DNA from: Ornithinimicrobium murale
GTDB taxonomy: Bacteria > Actinomycetota > Actinomycetes > Actinomycetales > Dermatophilaceae
NCBI RefSeq assembly: GCF_003352835.1
Contig: NZ_QLVD01000019.1
Location: 62,001-126,000 of the forward strand
Reading direction: 5' to 3'
Length of the DNA stretch: 64,000 bases
The notes beneath the pieces are model-generated. The model was not told where the DNA came from. It did no database searches and saw nothing but the letters and a program-made list of their open reading frames with translations. Numbering within the stretch: position 1 is the stretch's first letter; the number at the start of each line of letters is the position of its first letter. Both the position numbers and the translations under genes were made by a program. Of the stretch, positions 25,433 to 33,244 are shown piece by piece.

Positions 25433-26221
25433 ATGAGCACGCACATGACTGCCGCCGCCGAGGCTGCCCGAGAGCAGAATCGCGGGCCTGGAGGCAAGTT
25501 CGGGGTCCAACCGGCCACCGAGTCCGACACCGAGCTCCCTTCCGGGCCCCGAGCAAGCCTGCAGATCTCCCGGAGCGAGCTGGCTGACCCCGACGACCGC
25601 GAAGGCCTGGAGAACGTGGCGGCCGCCCTGGAGAGGTCCGGAGTGGACGGTCACGTGGTCTGCGAGGTGCACATGTTCGCGACCGACATGGAGTTCGATG
25701 TCAACGACAGCGAGCTCGGCCAGTTCCGGGTGCTCTCGTCCCTGGATGGTCGCTTGGTCGCTGTCAGCCACCCCGAGACCGGCACCGAGCAGATCCGCAC
25801 CTCGAGGGATGGCGGCCTCACCCAGGAGCACCAGGAAGTCGTCGGGGTCTACTCCCGTGTGCGAGGCGCCGTGCACGCCCAGGTCGCCGTCCGTGACGCA
25901 GTCCAAGGAGTCGTCGGGCCAGACGTGCAGGCTGAGCTGACCGGTGACGGAATCGAAGTCACCTCGCCGCGCGGCAGCTTCGCCATCGAGCCTGATGCCT
26001 ACAACCGGCACAGCGACGGCGAGGCCACACTGCACACCGACGACGGCCGCCAGATCGAGGCCTCCTACAGCGCCCAGCACGAAGACGTAGCCCTGACCTA
26101 CGACGACCAGCCGCTTGGCCACCGCCGCACCGGTGAGGTCCTGGCCGAGCTCGACGAGATCGCCGGACGTCGCGACACCCTCATGAACACCTTCCGCAAG
26201 ACAGGAGCACCAAGCCGATGA
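25433..26221 (+). CDS. Tagged hypothetical protein
   Basis: 262 residues. The tag at 8-30 reads EAAREQNRGPGGKFGVQP followed by ATESD. The remainder is soluble, acidic and beta-rich (FRVLSSLDGRLVAVSHPETG; EVTSPRGSFAIEPDAYNRH), with a helical C-terminus (TGEVLAELDEIAGRRDTLM). No known domain. It is coupled by ATGA (26218-26221) to another tagged gene, so it heads a two-gene unit ending at the strong terminator at 26766-26821. Confidence 0.72.
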   Translation: MSTHMTAAAEAAREQNRGPGGKFGVQPATESDTELPSGPRASLQISRSELADPDDREGLENVAAALERSGVDGHVVCEVHMFATDMEFDVNDSELGQFRVLSSLDGRLVAVSHPETGTEQIRTSRDGGLTQEHQEVVGVYSRVRGAVHAQVAVRDAVQGVVGPDVQAELTGDGIEVTSPRGSFAIEPDAYNRHSDGEATLHTDDGRQIEASYSAQHEDVALTYDDQPLGHRRTGEVLAELDEIAGRRDTLMNTFRKTGAPSR

Positions 26222-26748
26222 GCACCGCCTACGACGAGACCAAGCACCCACGCGGGCCGCGAGGTAAGTTCGCTACCAAGCCTGCGGGGGAGTCCGAGGT
26301 CGCATTGGGGCCGTCGGTCGTACCGAAGCGCCAGCGCCCGTGGACACCAGAGACCGACTCCCTCGCCATCGACCGGCTCGCGATCATGCTGGCCGACACA
26401 GACGGCTCAGAGTCCACCGGTGACTACCTGGAGGACGCCGCGAACTTCATCGCCGCCACCGGACGCCCGCACCCCGGTGACGCCGACTTGGACACCTACC
26501 TTCGTGACCTGGTCGCCTGGGCTGACGAGGGATCGGACCGAGGCAGGCACGGCAAGCCATCGAAGGACACCAACGCGATCAACACGCTCGCCCTCCATCT
26601 CGCGCGGACTCCGGACTGGAGCGCGGACGAAGTCGAGGAACTGAGCAACACGGTCACCCGCACGGGTCGCCCAGCCCTGACCAACGCTATTCGTGGCCCT
26701 GCTGGTGAGGACTACCAGCGCGCACTGGACGACTGGCGCGCGCAGTAG
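26218..26748 (+). CDS. Tagged hypothetical protein (HPRG variant)
   Basis: 176 residues. Its tag is the HPRG variant (KHPRGPRGKFATKPAGESE) and starts nearer the N-terminus. The body is helical with two similar halves: DSLAIDRLAIMLADTD...FIAATGRPHPGD and NAINTLALHLARTPD...TVTRTGRPALTN, suggesting an internal duplication. It has no upstream element of its own and depends on coupling with the preceding gene. Function unknown. Confidence 0.7.
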   Translation: MSTAYDETKHPRGPRGKFATKPAGESEVALGPSVVPKRQRPWTPETDSLAIDRLAIMLADTDGSESTGDYLEDAANFIAATGRPHPGDADLDTYLRDLVAWADEGSDRGRHGKPSKDTNAINTLALHLARTPDWSADEVEELSNTVTRTGRPALTNAIRGPAGEDYQRALDDWRAQ

Positions 26749-26765
26749 CCCAGGTCCTTAGCAGA

Positions 26766-26821
26766 CAGAAGGCCCGGTCGGCACTGTTCTCGTTCCAGAA
26801 CAGTGCCGACCGGGCCTTCTG
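26766..26821. terminator. Strong bidirectional terminator
   Basis: A perfect 25-base stem (starting CAGAAGGCCCGGTCGGCACT) with a 6-base loop CGTTCC, between a plus-strand operon end and a minus-strand gene end. Confidence 0.9.
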
Positions 26822-26832
26822 CGGGTGTGGGG

Positions 26833-26967
26833 CTAGCCGGCCGCCTGGGCGCTCGAGCTGGCCGGGACAGCAGTCACCACGATCTTCTTCTCGTGGGACC
26901 ACTTGCCGCTGGGTAGCTGGTACAGGCGCCCGCCGCAGGTGACCAGGGTAAGCAACCGCTCACTCAT
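26833..26967 (-). pseudogene. C-terminal fragment of a class E/F sortase
   Basis: 44 residues, start ATG 26967 with AGGAG upstream. LLTLVTCGGRLYQ carries the TLxTC active-site cysteine motif and KKIVVTAVPA matches the last strand of class E/F sortases, although the catalytic Arg position appears to be Lys. The catalytic His domain is absent, and upstream sequence belongs to another gene. It is therefore a truncated sortase, either a remnant or a short expressed peptide. Sortases attach surface proteins to the cell wall. Confidence 0.6.
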
Positions 26968-27010
26968 AGCTCCTGTTGGGCAACGGCTAGTGGTTTTGCG
27001 TTTCCTGGCG

Positions 27011-27892
27011 TCAGATTTCGACCCAGTAGGAGCCACGCTCGTAGCCCCAGACCTGGGCCCGGTCGCCGTCGTTGGGGCTGGCCATGAGCTGACGGAGGCC
27101 CTCGTTGACCTCACCGGTGTCGACGTCCTCGGGCCAGCCGTACTCGAGCTCCACACGGGCGCCGGCGGCATCGGTCGCGCTCTCGATGTACGGGCCGTCA
27201 GACTCCTCGCAGATCTCAACCCGGGTCACGCTAGGCTGGTAGGCGCGGAACAGTTCCTTAAACGCCTCCCGGCCACGGACCAGCCGATCACGCTCCTGCG
27301 CCACACTCCGGTGCGGTCCATGACTGGCCGCCTCCGAGAATGAGTCGAAGTGATCGGGCTGTCCAGTGTCCGGGTCGTGCCAGTCCTCGCCCCACGGTGC
27401 ATCCGGGTGGTCGACCTCGAGCTCCAGGGTCCTGGCGCCGTCGACCTCGGGGCCGTAGATCTCGTCGACGACCGTGGCATCCCAGGAACTCGCGCCGTGT
27501 TCGACGGCGGCGTCGTAGGAGTAGTAGGCGCCATCGGCCGGGAAGTTCTCTGGCTCGGTCAGGTCGATGAACTCGCCGTCGGGACCCGTTGCCTCGGCCA
27601 GGTGCGGACCGGGGTAGCCCTCGTCCTGCCGCAGCCGCACCTTTGTCGCGCCGGGGAAGCTGCGGCGCAGGCACTGACGGAGCGTCTCGCGCGCTGCCAC
27701 CAGCCGGGCCACCTCGCCGTTGCGGTCCTGCGCACGGTCGGGGTCGGTGACGCTGGCCAGGTCGTCCTCCACTGTGCCGGTCAGGACGTCGCCATCAGCT
27801 TCGGAAGCAGGCTGGACCCCGAACTTGCCATCGGGAGAGCGCGCCTGCTCGCGAGTTGCCTCGGCCTGGCTGCTGATCTGCTGGATGCTCAT
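27011..27892 (-). CDS. Tagged hypothetical protein
   Basis: 293 residues with the tag at 9-32 (EATREQARSPDGKFGVQP, then ASEAD). The body seems to hold two related modules, each with a helix then an acidic beta segment: LVAARETLRQCLRRSFPGATKVRLRQDEGYPGPHL and LVRGREAFKELFRAYQPSVTRVEICEESDGPYIE. This suggests an internal duplication. Function unknown. It is preceded by a class B element. Confidence 0.75.
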   Translation of the reverse strand: MSIQQISSQAEATREQARSPDGKFGVQPASEADGDVLTGTVEDDLASVTDPDRAQDRNGEVARLVAARETLRQCLRRSFPGATKVRLRQDEGYPGPHLAEATGPDGEFIDLTEPENFPADGAYYSYDAAVEHGASSWDATVVDEIYGPEVDGARTLELEVDHPDAPWGEDWHDPDTGQPDHFDSFSEAASHGPHRSVAQERDRLVRGREAFKELFRAYQPSVTRVEICEESDGPYIESATDAAGARVELEYGWPEDVDTGEVNEGLRQLMASPNDGDRAQVWGYERGSYWVEI

Positions 27893-27910
27893 GCCTGGTC
27901 TACTGTGCGG
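27893..27910 (-). promoter_or_regulatory. Class B element before a tagged gene
   Basis: On the minus strand CCGCACAGTAGACCAGGC directly precedes ATG 27892, with CACA ending 11 bases before the start. Confidence 0.6.
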
Positions 27911-28020
27911 GGCTCGCGCGCTGGCCCCACTGCTGTGAAGCAGCTCGCAGTGTCACGGCGAAGTAGCAGAGCATCACGAACAGCAGACTCGCCAGCTCGT
28001 TGACCGAGATGCTCTTTTGT

Positions 28021-28041
28021 GGGGCTTTTAAGGGGCTTTTA
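28021..28041 (+). promoter_or_regulatory. Direct repeat in the toxin-antitoxin promoter region
   Basis: GGGGCTTTTA occurs twice, at 28021 and 28032, an 11-base period, 43 bases before the antitoxin start. A TTAGCAT-like -10 follows. Binding by the antitoxin is inferred. Confidence 0.45.
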
Positions 28042-28083
28042 TGGGTGTTAGCATGGGGATGTGAACCGGAAGGAGTGCTAATC

Positions 28084-28458
28084 ATGAGCGACCTGATGAC
28101 CAAGACGCACGCGGGCACGACGCGGCAGAACATCCACGAGACGGTGCGTCAGCTGAACCAGGCACTCGGTACCACCGCAGTGTCCTTTCTCGCTGATGCG
28201 AAGGACCGCAAGCAGGCCGGACGGTGGGCGAGACCGGATGGTGTCGAGCCTCGTGCGGCTACTAAAAAGAGGTTGCTCGCGGCGCACCGTGCATGGCAGA
28301 TCCTGGTCCTCTCTGAGGGTGAGTACGTGGCCCGGAACTGGTTCATCGGCACCAACCCGCGACTGGCGGAACGTTCCCCCCTGGAGGCGCTGCGAGAAGG
28401 CGAGAGCGACCTGGTGGTTTTGGCCGCTGGTGCCTTCGCAGACGGCACCGACGGATGA
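28084..28458 (+). CDS. Xre/ParS/MbcA-family antitoxin of a RES module
   Basis: 124 residues from ATG 28084, with a GGAAGGAG ribosome site. The N-terminal half is a DNA-binding region (TVRQLNQALGTTAVSFLADAKDRKQAGRWARPDG). The C-terminal half is the toxin-binding domain (FIGTNPRLAERSPLEALREGE). Such proteins neutralise RES toxins and repress their own operon. The stop overlaps the toxin start (ATGA at 28455). The direct repeat upstream fits an autoregulated promoter. Confidence 0.85.
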   Translation: MSDLMTKTHAGTTRQNIHETVRQLNQALGTTAVSFLADAKDRKQAGRWARPDGVEPRAATKKRLLAAHRAWQILVLSEGEYVARNWFIGTNPRLAERSPLEALREGESDLVVLAAGAFADGTDG

Positions 28459-29275
28459 CCTCAGCCGCGACGACCGGGCTGGAACGACATGTGCTCGAAC
28501 GGGCCTACGTCTGGTCGCCTGTCGCCGGCAAACCATCTACCGGATAGCCAAGACGTCCTACGGTGCCCTGAACCCAGTGCAACGCACTGGGGGGCAGGTT
28601 GAGTCGTGGGGCCGATGGGATGTCGACGGTCACCGTACGGCTTACGCGGCGGACAGTGAGTATGGGGCCTACATCGAGGTCCTCAAGTATCTGAGCCCAT
28701 CACCGCGGCTGAATGTCGCCACTCGCGACGTCTTCCCTGACGACGACTCGACCGAACAGCCCGGAACCCTCTTGGACGTCATCCGATCTCAGTGGGATGA
28801 CCAGTTCACAGGCTTCACCGTGGGCAAGCTTCCTCAGGTCTGGCGAGATGAGCGACGCCTGTACGAACTGCAGCTCCCCTGGGACGGGTGGCTCGTCGAC
28901 ATCGAGCACAGCGACACTCTGACAGCCCTGAACGCACGCATCGCCCAGGTGCTCCCCCCGGACTCCGGGGACTCACGTGACGTTGTCGACGCCCTGACCC
29001 GCGGACACCTCACCGGGGAGAGTCGTCGCATCACGACCACGGTGGCCGCGTACATCCACGCCGTGGTCCTCCAAGACGGTAGCCTCCCGCACGGCATCGC
29101 GTTCGGCTCCAAGCACGGGCAAGACCTGGGGTGTCTTGCGGCATGGTTGCGGAAGATGGATGACGGTCACCCGACAAACCTCGAGCCAACGAAGCTGACC
29201 GGCACCTTCACGATCGACCTGGACAACGAGACGTTCAAGCGGGCAGCCGACCAGGTCGGGCTCCAAGCGTTCTAG
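28455..29275 (+). pseudogene. RES-domain toxin, frame interrupted near 28530
   Basis: The frame starting at ATG 28455 (MTSAATTGLERHVLERAYVW) hits TAG soon after the AAA at 28530-28532. The RES domain continues in the -1 frame (TIYRIAKTSYGALNP, SRPR-like DEXG core region, to QVGLQAF at 29275). One extra A at 28530-28532 would join the frames into a 273-residue RES protein. RES toxins consume NAD+. The gene may be truly broken, programmed or misassembled. It is coupled to the Xre antitoxin. Confidence 0.75.
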
Positions 29276-29277
29276 GC

Positions 29278-29914
29278 TCAGCCCAGTATGGGCTCCAGCT
29301 TCCCGGACAGTGCGCGCGACATGGACGTCTTCCTGCCACCGGGACCCTTCACCTCATCGCGCCAGCCCGTCCACGTCCAGGACCTGCCACCGTCGATGAT
29401 CTCGGTCCGCGTCCCGTTGACCTGTTCGTGGGCCCGGTGGGCTGCCTGGCGCTCCAATTCGGTGCGCAGACGGTCCCAGGCGACGGCACGGTTCTGGTGC
29501 TGGGAGCGTTCCTCGGCGGCGGTCACCACAATCCCGGTCGGCAGGTGGGTAATCCTGATCGCGCTGTCGGTCTTGTTCCTATGCTGCCCGCCTGGCCCGG
29601 TGTCACGGTAGGTGTCGACCCGCACGTCGGCCTTGTCGATCTTCACGTGGGCGGGCATACCGGTGTCCTCTAGGGCGATGACGGCCACCTCGGAGGAGTG
29701 CCGGCGGCCGCGCTTCTCGGTGGCGGGAACGCGTTGGATGCGGTGCGTGCCGGCCAGTGACCTCAGGGAAGGGTCAAAGACGCTCCAGGACGATGGTGCG
29801 GCCGTCCCGGGAGGTGGTGCTGCCGGTGTGCTTGGCGATCGCGTCGCCCAGTTCTGCAGCAAACGACTCGGCGTCCGCGCCACCCTCACGGGGGTGGATT
29901 TCCAGGGTGATCAT
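29278..29914 (-). CDS. Release-factor-like protein (RF1-type PAT and GGQ) with +1 frameshift site
   Basis: Start ATG 29914 with AAGGAG upstream. Frame 0 gives 46 residues (ITLEIHPREGGADAESFAAE) and stops at TGA 29774-29776. A +1 shift at CTT TGA C (plus-strand 29773-29779) joins the rest: a PAT codon-reading motif at 63-65 (HRIQRVPATEKRGRRHSS) and GPGGQHRNKTDSAIRITHLPTG with GGQ at 108-110. The whole protein is 211 residues and resembles domains 2-4 of RF1 without domain 1. GGAG three bases before CTT mimics the RF2 stimulatory site. It probably releases peptides on ribosomes. The gene upstream ends 10 bases before. Confidence 0.85.
29773..29786 (-). promoter_or_regulatory. Programmed +1 frameshift site (GGAG-CGT-CTT-TGA-C)
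   Basis: On the minus strand GGAG (29783-29786), a three-base spacer, then CTTTGAC (29773-29779). This copies the architecture of the bacterial prfB frameshift site: an SD-like stimulator, 3 bases, CTT TGA C. The residues before and after join into a continuous release-factor domain. Confidence 0.85.
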
Positions 29915-29924
29915 TGCGTGCTCC

Positions 29925-30395
29925 TTAGTCGCACAAGGTGATGGTCGAGATGTACTTGTCCGTGCCGGCCAGTTGCAGCCAGCCGTCGGCATCGGTGGTC
30001 GTGGTCAGGAGCTCATCGCCGGCGACCACGGTGCCGACGACCTCGTGGTCAGTGCTCGGCCCGGCTCGCAGGTTCGCCACGTCGGAGCAGACCTGAGCGG
30101 TGGACTCGGCCGGTGGTTGTGCCGCGGCCTTAGCCTGCTCGGGCTCAGTGGGTTCGTCCTTGGTGGCCGACTCGGTGACCTGAACGGCGTCGCTGTCCTG
30201 GCCCTCGCTGTCGTCAATGAGGCCTTTGATCAGGGAGACCATGAAGAGCACCAGCGCGATGCCGATGATCGGGACGACGACCAGTACCAGCGCCCGGCGA
30301 CCGTGCCCCTTGGTGATGAGGGGCTTGCGCGGGGCCTTGCCAGGTGCCTCCTGGGTCAGCTCGTCGGTCTCGTCGTCGTCCACACTGGTGAACAT
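29925..30395 (-). CDS. Membrane-anchored SH3b-domain protein
   Basis: 156 residues. A short basic/acidic cytoplasmic N-terminus is followed by one membrane segment (LVLVVVPIIGIALVLFMVSLI), an acidic linker, and a C-terminal bacterial SH3 domain (VCSDVANLRAGPSTDHEVVGTVVAGDEL) facing outward. Bacterial SH3 domains often bind cell wall. Two Cys flank the domain and may pair. It lies 10 bases upstream of the release-factor-like gene, probably in one transcript. A paralogous arrangement is at 31548-32585. Confidence 0.78.
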   Translation of the reverse strand: MFTSVDDDETDELTQEAPGKAPRKPLITKGHGRRALVLVVVPIIGIALVLFMVSLIKGLIDDSEGQDSDAVQVTESATKDEPTEPEQAKAAAQPPAESTAQVCSDVANLRAGPSTDHEVVGTVVAGDELLTTTTDADGWLQLAGTDKYISTITLCD

Positions 30396-30405
30396 GCCAA
30401 GACGG

Positions 30406-30582
30406 CTAGCGGTCCTGGTCGCTGATGGCTAGACGACGGCGGGCACCACGGTCGCGGGCTCGCTTGGTACGCCGGTCACCGTGGGTGCCGGCGGCGTTGG
30501 AACGGCGCAGTTCAGCCATGCCCTGGGCGTATCCAGGGTTGGCGATACCACGGTGCTTGCGGGCCTTCGTCTTGGTGCTCAT
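30406..30582 (-). CDS. Small basic protein
   Basis: 58 residues from ATG 30582. Very basic (KARKHRGIANPGYAQGMAEL and THGDRRTKRARDRGARRR), so nucleic-acid binding is likely. Similar short proteins with a GYAQGMAELRRSNAAGTH core occur in actinobacterial phages and plasmids, from memory. It has a class A upstream element and ends 10 bases before the start of the SH3b gene. Confidence 0.7.
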   Translation of the reverse strand: MSTKTKARKHRGIANPGYAQGMAELRRSNAAGTHGDRRTKRARDRGARRRLAISDQDR

Positions 30583-30599
30583 GGCCTGTTGGTGTGGCG
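30583..30599 (-). promoter_or_regulatory. Class A element before the small basic protein gene
   Basis: On the minus strand CGCCACACCAACAGGCC directly precedes ATG 30582, with CACA ending 10 bases before it. The same 17 bases occur at 50474-50490. Confidence 0.65.
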
Positions 30600-30600
30600 G

Positions 30601-30741
30601 TCAGCGGGTGGCGGAGCTCGGGCCGACGCGCACAATCTCCGGGCCGACCTGGGACTCGAACAGCCGGCGGGATGAGGGGACGATGCGCAGCCGCCTGGGC
30701 TCGCGGTGGCGGGCGGCGGGCTGCTTCTGGACAGGTGGCAT
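30601..30741 (-). CDS. Possible small Arg/Pro-rich protein
   Basis: 46 residues (KQPAARHREPRRLRIVPSSR in the middle). There is no strong ribosome site, and an overlapping frame starting at 30806 is equally open. Support is only composition and position between small genes on the same strand. Confidence 0.3.
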   Translation of the reverse strand: MPPVQKQPAARHREPRRLRIVPSSRRLFESQVGPEIVRVGPSSATR

Positions 30742-30859
30742 TGCGGAAACCTTCGTGGTCGTGAGTGGGTGCCGGGGGACGGAAACACCGGCTTACTCAT
30801 GAACATGCCAAGACGGTCGGGGCAGCCGGGGCATGTTCATGGTCAGGAGGTGGTCGCCC

Positions 30860-31174
30860 GTGTTGGATCGAATCAAGGAAGCATTCAGGCGTGCAGCGGT
30901 CCGCGCACTCAAGGCACTGGCCCTGCTCGTGGTGTTCATCGTGGTGCTGCTGCTGACCTGGTGGGCGCTGTCGTCATCCGGCGTGGTCCCCAGCATCGCG
31001 CAGGCCCGGGCCGAGCTCGATGACCTGATGGGTGGTGTCGACTGGAGGCACGTCGTCGGCTTCCTGGTTGCCGCTCCGCTGGTCCTGGTGGTCGTGACGG
31101 ACCTGCTGGACGAGTTCCTGGGCACCGGCAGCTACGACCACCGAGACGACCGCTGGGATGACCGCAACCGCTGA
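30860..31174 (+). CDS. Small two-segment membrane protein
   Basis: 104 residues from GTG 30860, chosen for the AGGAGG site 9 bases upstream; ATG 30833 in the same frame is an alternative. Two membrane helices (ALALLVVFIVVLLLTWWAL and VVGFLVAAPLVLVVVTDLLD) flank a short loop, and the C-terminus is Asp/Arg-rich. It is reminiscent of phage or plasmid accessory membrane proteins; function unknown. It lies 3 bases before the next gene. Confidence 0.6.
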   Translation: MLDRIKEAFRRAAVRALKALALLVVFIVVLLLTWWALSSSGVVPSIAQARAELDDLMGGVDWRHVVGFLVAAPLVLVVVTDLLDEFLGTGSYDHRDDRWDDRNR

Positions 31175-31177
31175 TCG

Positions 31178-31564
31178 GTGACAAACTGGTGCGGTGTGGT
31201 GACGCCGACCCTCGATGACCTGACCGCTGCACAGGCCGCCGCCGAACAGGCGCAGGCCCGGCTGGAGGCCCTCGCGCTGCGTGTTGTGGCCGACTACGTG
31301 CTCTCGCTGGCCCCGGACGTGGCCTACCTGCGGCTCGAGCCTAGACGTGGCGGTCGACTGGTGCTCGGCGACAGCCTGGATGCCAGGATGCGGCCCGTCC
31401 CGCGCGATGACGACCTGGACCTGCCCGGCTTCACTGCCGCCATGAGTGCCCTGGCTCACGTGGACGACGACGGCTGGTGGGTCGATGAGCTGACCGTGTC
31501 GTCGACAGACGGGTTCAGCCTGCTCCTGGACCTGGCCGCGGTGACCACTAGGGCGCCGAGGTGA
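31178..31564 (+). CDS. Hypothetical soluble protein
   Basis: 128 residues. A helical N-terminus (LDDLTAAQAAAEQAQARLEALALRVV) is followed by an acidic beta-rich domain. The drawn GTG start at 31178 is uncertain; an in-frame GTG at 31199 is also possible. It overlaps the convergent SH3-like gene by 17 bases. No family recognised. Confidence 0.5.
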   Translation: MTNWCGVVTPTLDDLTAAQAAAEQAQARLEALALRVVADYVLSLAPDVAYLRLEPRRGGRLVLGDSLDARMRPVPRDDDLDLPGFTAAMSALAHVDDDGWWVDELTVSSTDGFSLLLDLAAVTTRAPR

Positions 31565-32585
31565 CCTCCGAGTTGTCGCCCCGGCGGGTGTCCGGCACCT
31601 GGTCGGCGGTCCACGGGCCGGCGGTGTAGACGACGACGTAGGAGCCGCCGGCCTGCATCTCGACGCGGCTGGAGGAGTCAATCTCCGCACTGGCGCTGCT
31701 GCCGTCGGGGCCGTACTGGGTGATGCGCATGGCCGAGGACGGCTCGAAGCGCCAGATGCCGGGCTCCTCCCCGAGGTAGAACGCCGCGGTGGACGGTGCG
31801 CCGATGCCGCCGACCATCTCCGGAACGGTGTCCAGGGGCGCTACCCGCAGGGACCACTCGCCCTCCGTGTCGACCTCGATCTCGTTGACCAGGGCGTCCA
31901 TGCCGAAGACAGTGGTGCCGTAGGCGTCGCCGTCGACCTTGAGGTCCGGGGTGGCGGCCTCGTCGGACCCGGTGATCGTCATGGGCCCCGGTCCGATGTG
32001 CTCGAACTCCAGCTTGCCGGTCTGGGCGTCATCTGGCAGCTCGACGGTCCGCGGCCCGGTGCCGGAGGCTACGAAGGTTCCCTTGGTCCGACCGTCGGTG
32101 GGCTCGGGGTCCGGCTGCGCCGTGGCGGTGACCTGCTCGCTGTCAGGAAGCGGGCCCGCGGTGGCCGTGGTCGCCTCGGTGTCGGGCTCGGCCACCTCCG
32201 GGGGCGCCAGGTCACACAGGACGCTGACGGAGACGTACTGGCCCTCGTCGAGCTTGAGCCAAGCGCCGGACAGCATCCCGTCCACGTGGTCACCGAACTC
32301 GAGGGTGTCGACGATGTCGCCGCTGACCGACCCGGTGGAGCGCACATTGGCGGCGGCCGAGCAGATCGTGGTGGTGACGGGGGAGGCGTCCACCTGGGGC
32401 TCGCCGCGTAGATCCTCGACGGTCATCCCGGAGACCAGGACACCGCCGGCGCCCAGTGCAGCACCGACCAGCAGCGAACCGAAGAGGCCCCAGCCGACCC
32501 ACTTGGGTGCCTTGCGCGGCAGGTCTGCGGCGTCGACGAACTCGTACTCGGGCTCGTCCTCGTAGCCGTTCTCGGTGGACTCCAT
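31548..32585 (-). CDS. Membrane-anchored SH3-like surface protein
   Basis: 345 residues from ATG 32585 with a GAAGGAA ribosome site. Acidic N-terminus, one membrane segment (WGLFGSLLVGAALGAGGVLVSG), then an SH3-like domain bounded by Cys (ICSAAANVRSTGSVSGDIVD to VSVLCD) matching the layout of the 29925-30395 protein. A Pro/Glu/Thr linker leads to a C-terminal beta domain (LEFEHIGPGPMTITGSDEA; YVVVYTAGPW). Extracellular orientation is inferred. Probably a surface protein of the element, paralogous to the smaller SH3b protein. Confidence 0.72.
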   Translation of the reverse strand: MESTENGYEDEPEYEFVDAADLPRKAPKWVGWGLFGSLLVGAALGAGGVLVSGMTVEDLRGEPQVDASPVTTTICSAAANVRSTGSVSGDIVDTLEFGDHVDGMLSGAWLKLDEGQYVSVSVLCDLAPPEVAEPDTEATTATAGPLPDSEQVTATAQPDPEPTDGRTKGTFVASGTGPRTVELPDDAQTGKLEFEHIGPGPMTITGSDEAATPDLKVDGDAYGTTVFGMDALVNEIEVDTEGEWSLRVAPLDTVPEMVGGIGAPSTAAFYLGEEPGIWRFEPSSAMRITQYGPDGSSASAEIDSSSRVEMQAGGSYVVVYTAGPWTADQVPDTRRGDNSEVTSAP

Positions 32586-32635
32586 GTCTGATTCCTTCGT
32601 GCGTCGGTCAAACGTTCTCGGAGTACCTGTGCCAC

Positions 32636-33244
32636 CTACCTTCGTGCCAGGTGCGCACTCTCTTGGTCCCCGGCTTCGTGATGGTCGCGTGAATGGCCCT
32701 TATCGAGGGTTCCAGTCGGGCAGGTCTTCACGTTGGTTCCGGTCACGGCGGTCTCGGACTCATCGCCTCGGCTCACAGCGTTCCGGCGATCCTGGTCCCG
32801 GTGCGCCGGGCTTCGAGGTTGGCGCAGCTGGTCGGTCCCGGGGGAGAGCAGGTCCCGCGACGGCGCCGACGGTGACTGCCACCGCAGCAGGGGTCTGCTC
32901 GCAGGGTTTGGCCCCCGGCGAAGGATCCACAGCGGGCCGATGGCTGCGCGGACGGTCTCCTCGTCGACGCAACCGGAGCGAGCCAGATGATGCAGGTGCG
33001 CGACCGCTGACAGGAGGTGGACGTCGGGGTCGGTGACGGTCAGCTGGCGGGCCAGGGGAGCGAACCGACCCGCGGGTCGGTGACCACGAGGATGTCCGGC
33101 TTGACGACGAGGCGGCCTGGTTCCTGGCGGACCCCACCGATCACGTGGCAGACCAGGCGGGTGGTGTCGAGATGCAGCGAAGATGTCACAACCCCGACTC
33201 GTATGTAACATACACGCTGCCTTATGGGGATCCGCAGTGAGCAT
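32636..33244 (-). pseudogene. Possibly degraded coding region
   Basis: One frame contains protein-like sequence (ARQLTVTDPDVHLLSAVAHL then HHLARSGCVDEETVRAAIGP) and a second frame just upstream does too (RLVCHVIGGVRQEPGRLVVK). The two frames overlap where a frameshift would join them. The C-terminal part is Arg/Pro-rich and unconvincing. Not recognised. It occupies the 600-base interval between the SH3-like gene and the insert boundary. Confidence 0.3.
33201..33213. promoter_or_regulatory. GTATGT-A-ACATAC palindrome
   Basis: A perfect 6-base inverted repeat with one central base. The sequence AACATACACGC here is repeated at 34230 upstream of the TetR operon, so both may be binding sites of the same regulator. 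Confidence 0.5.
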
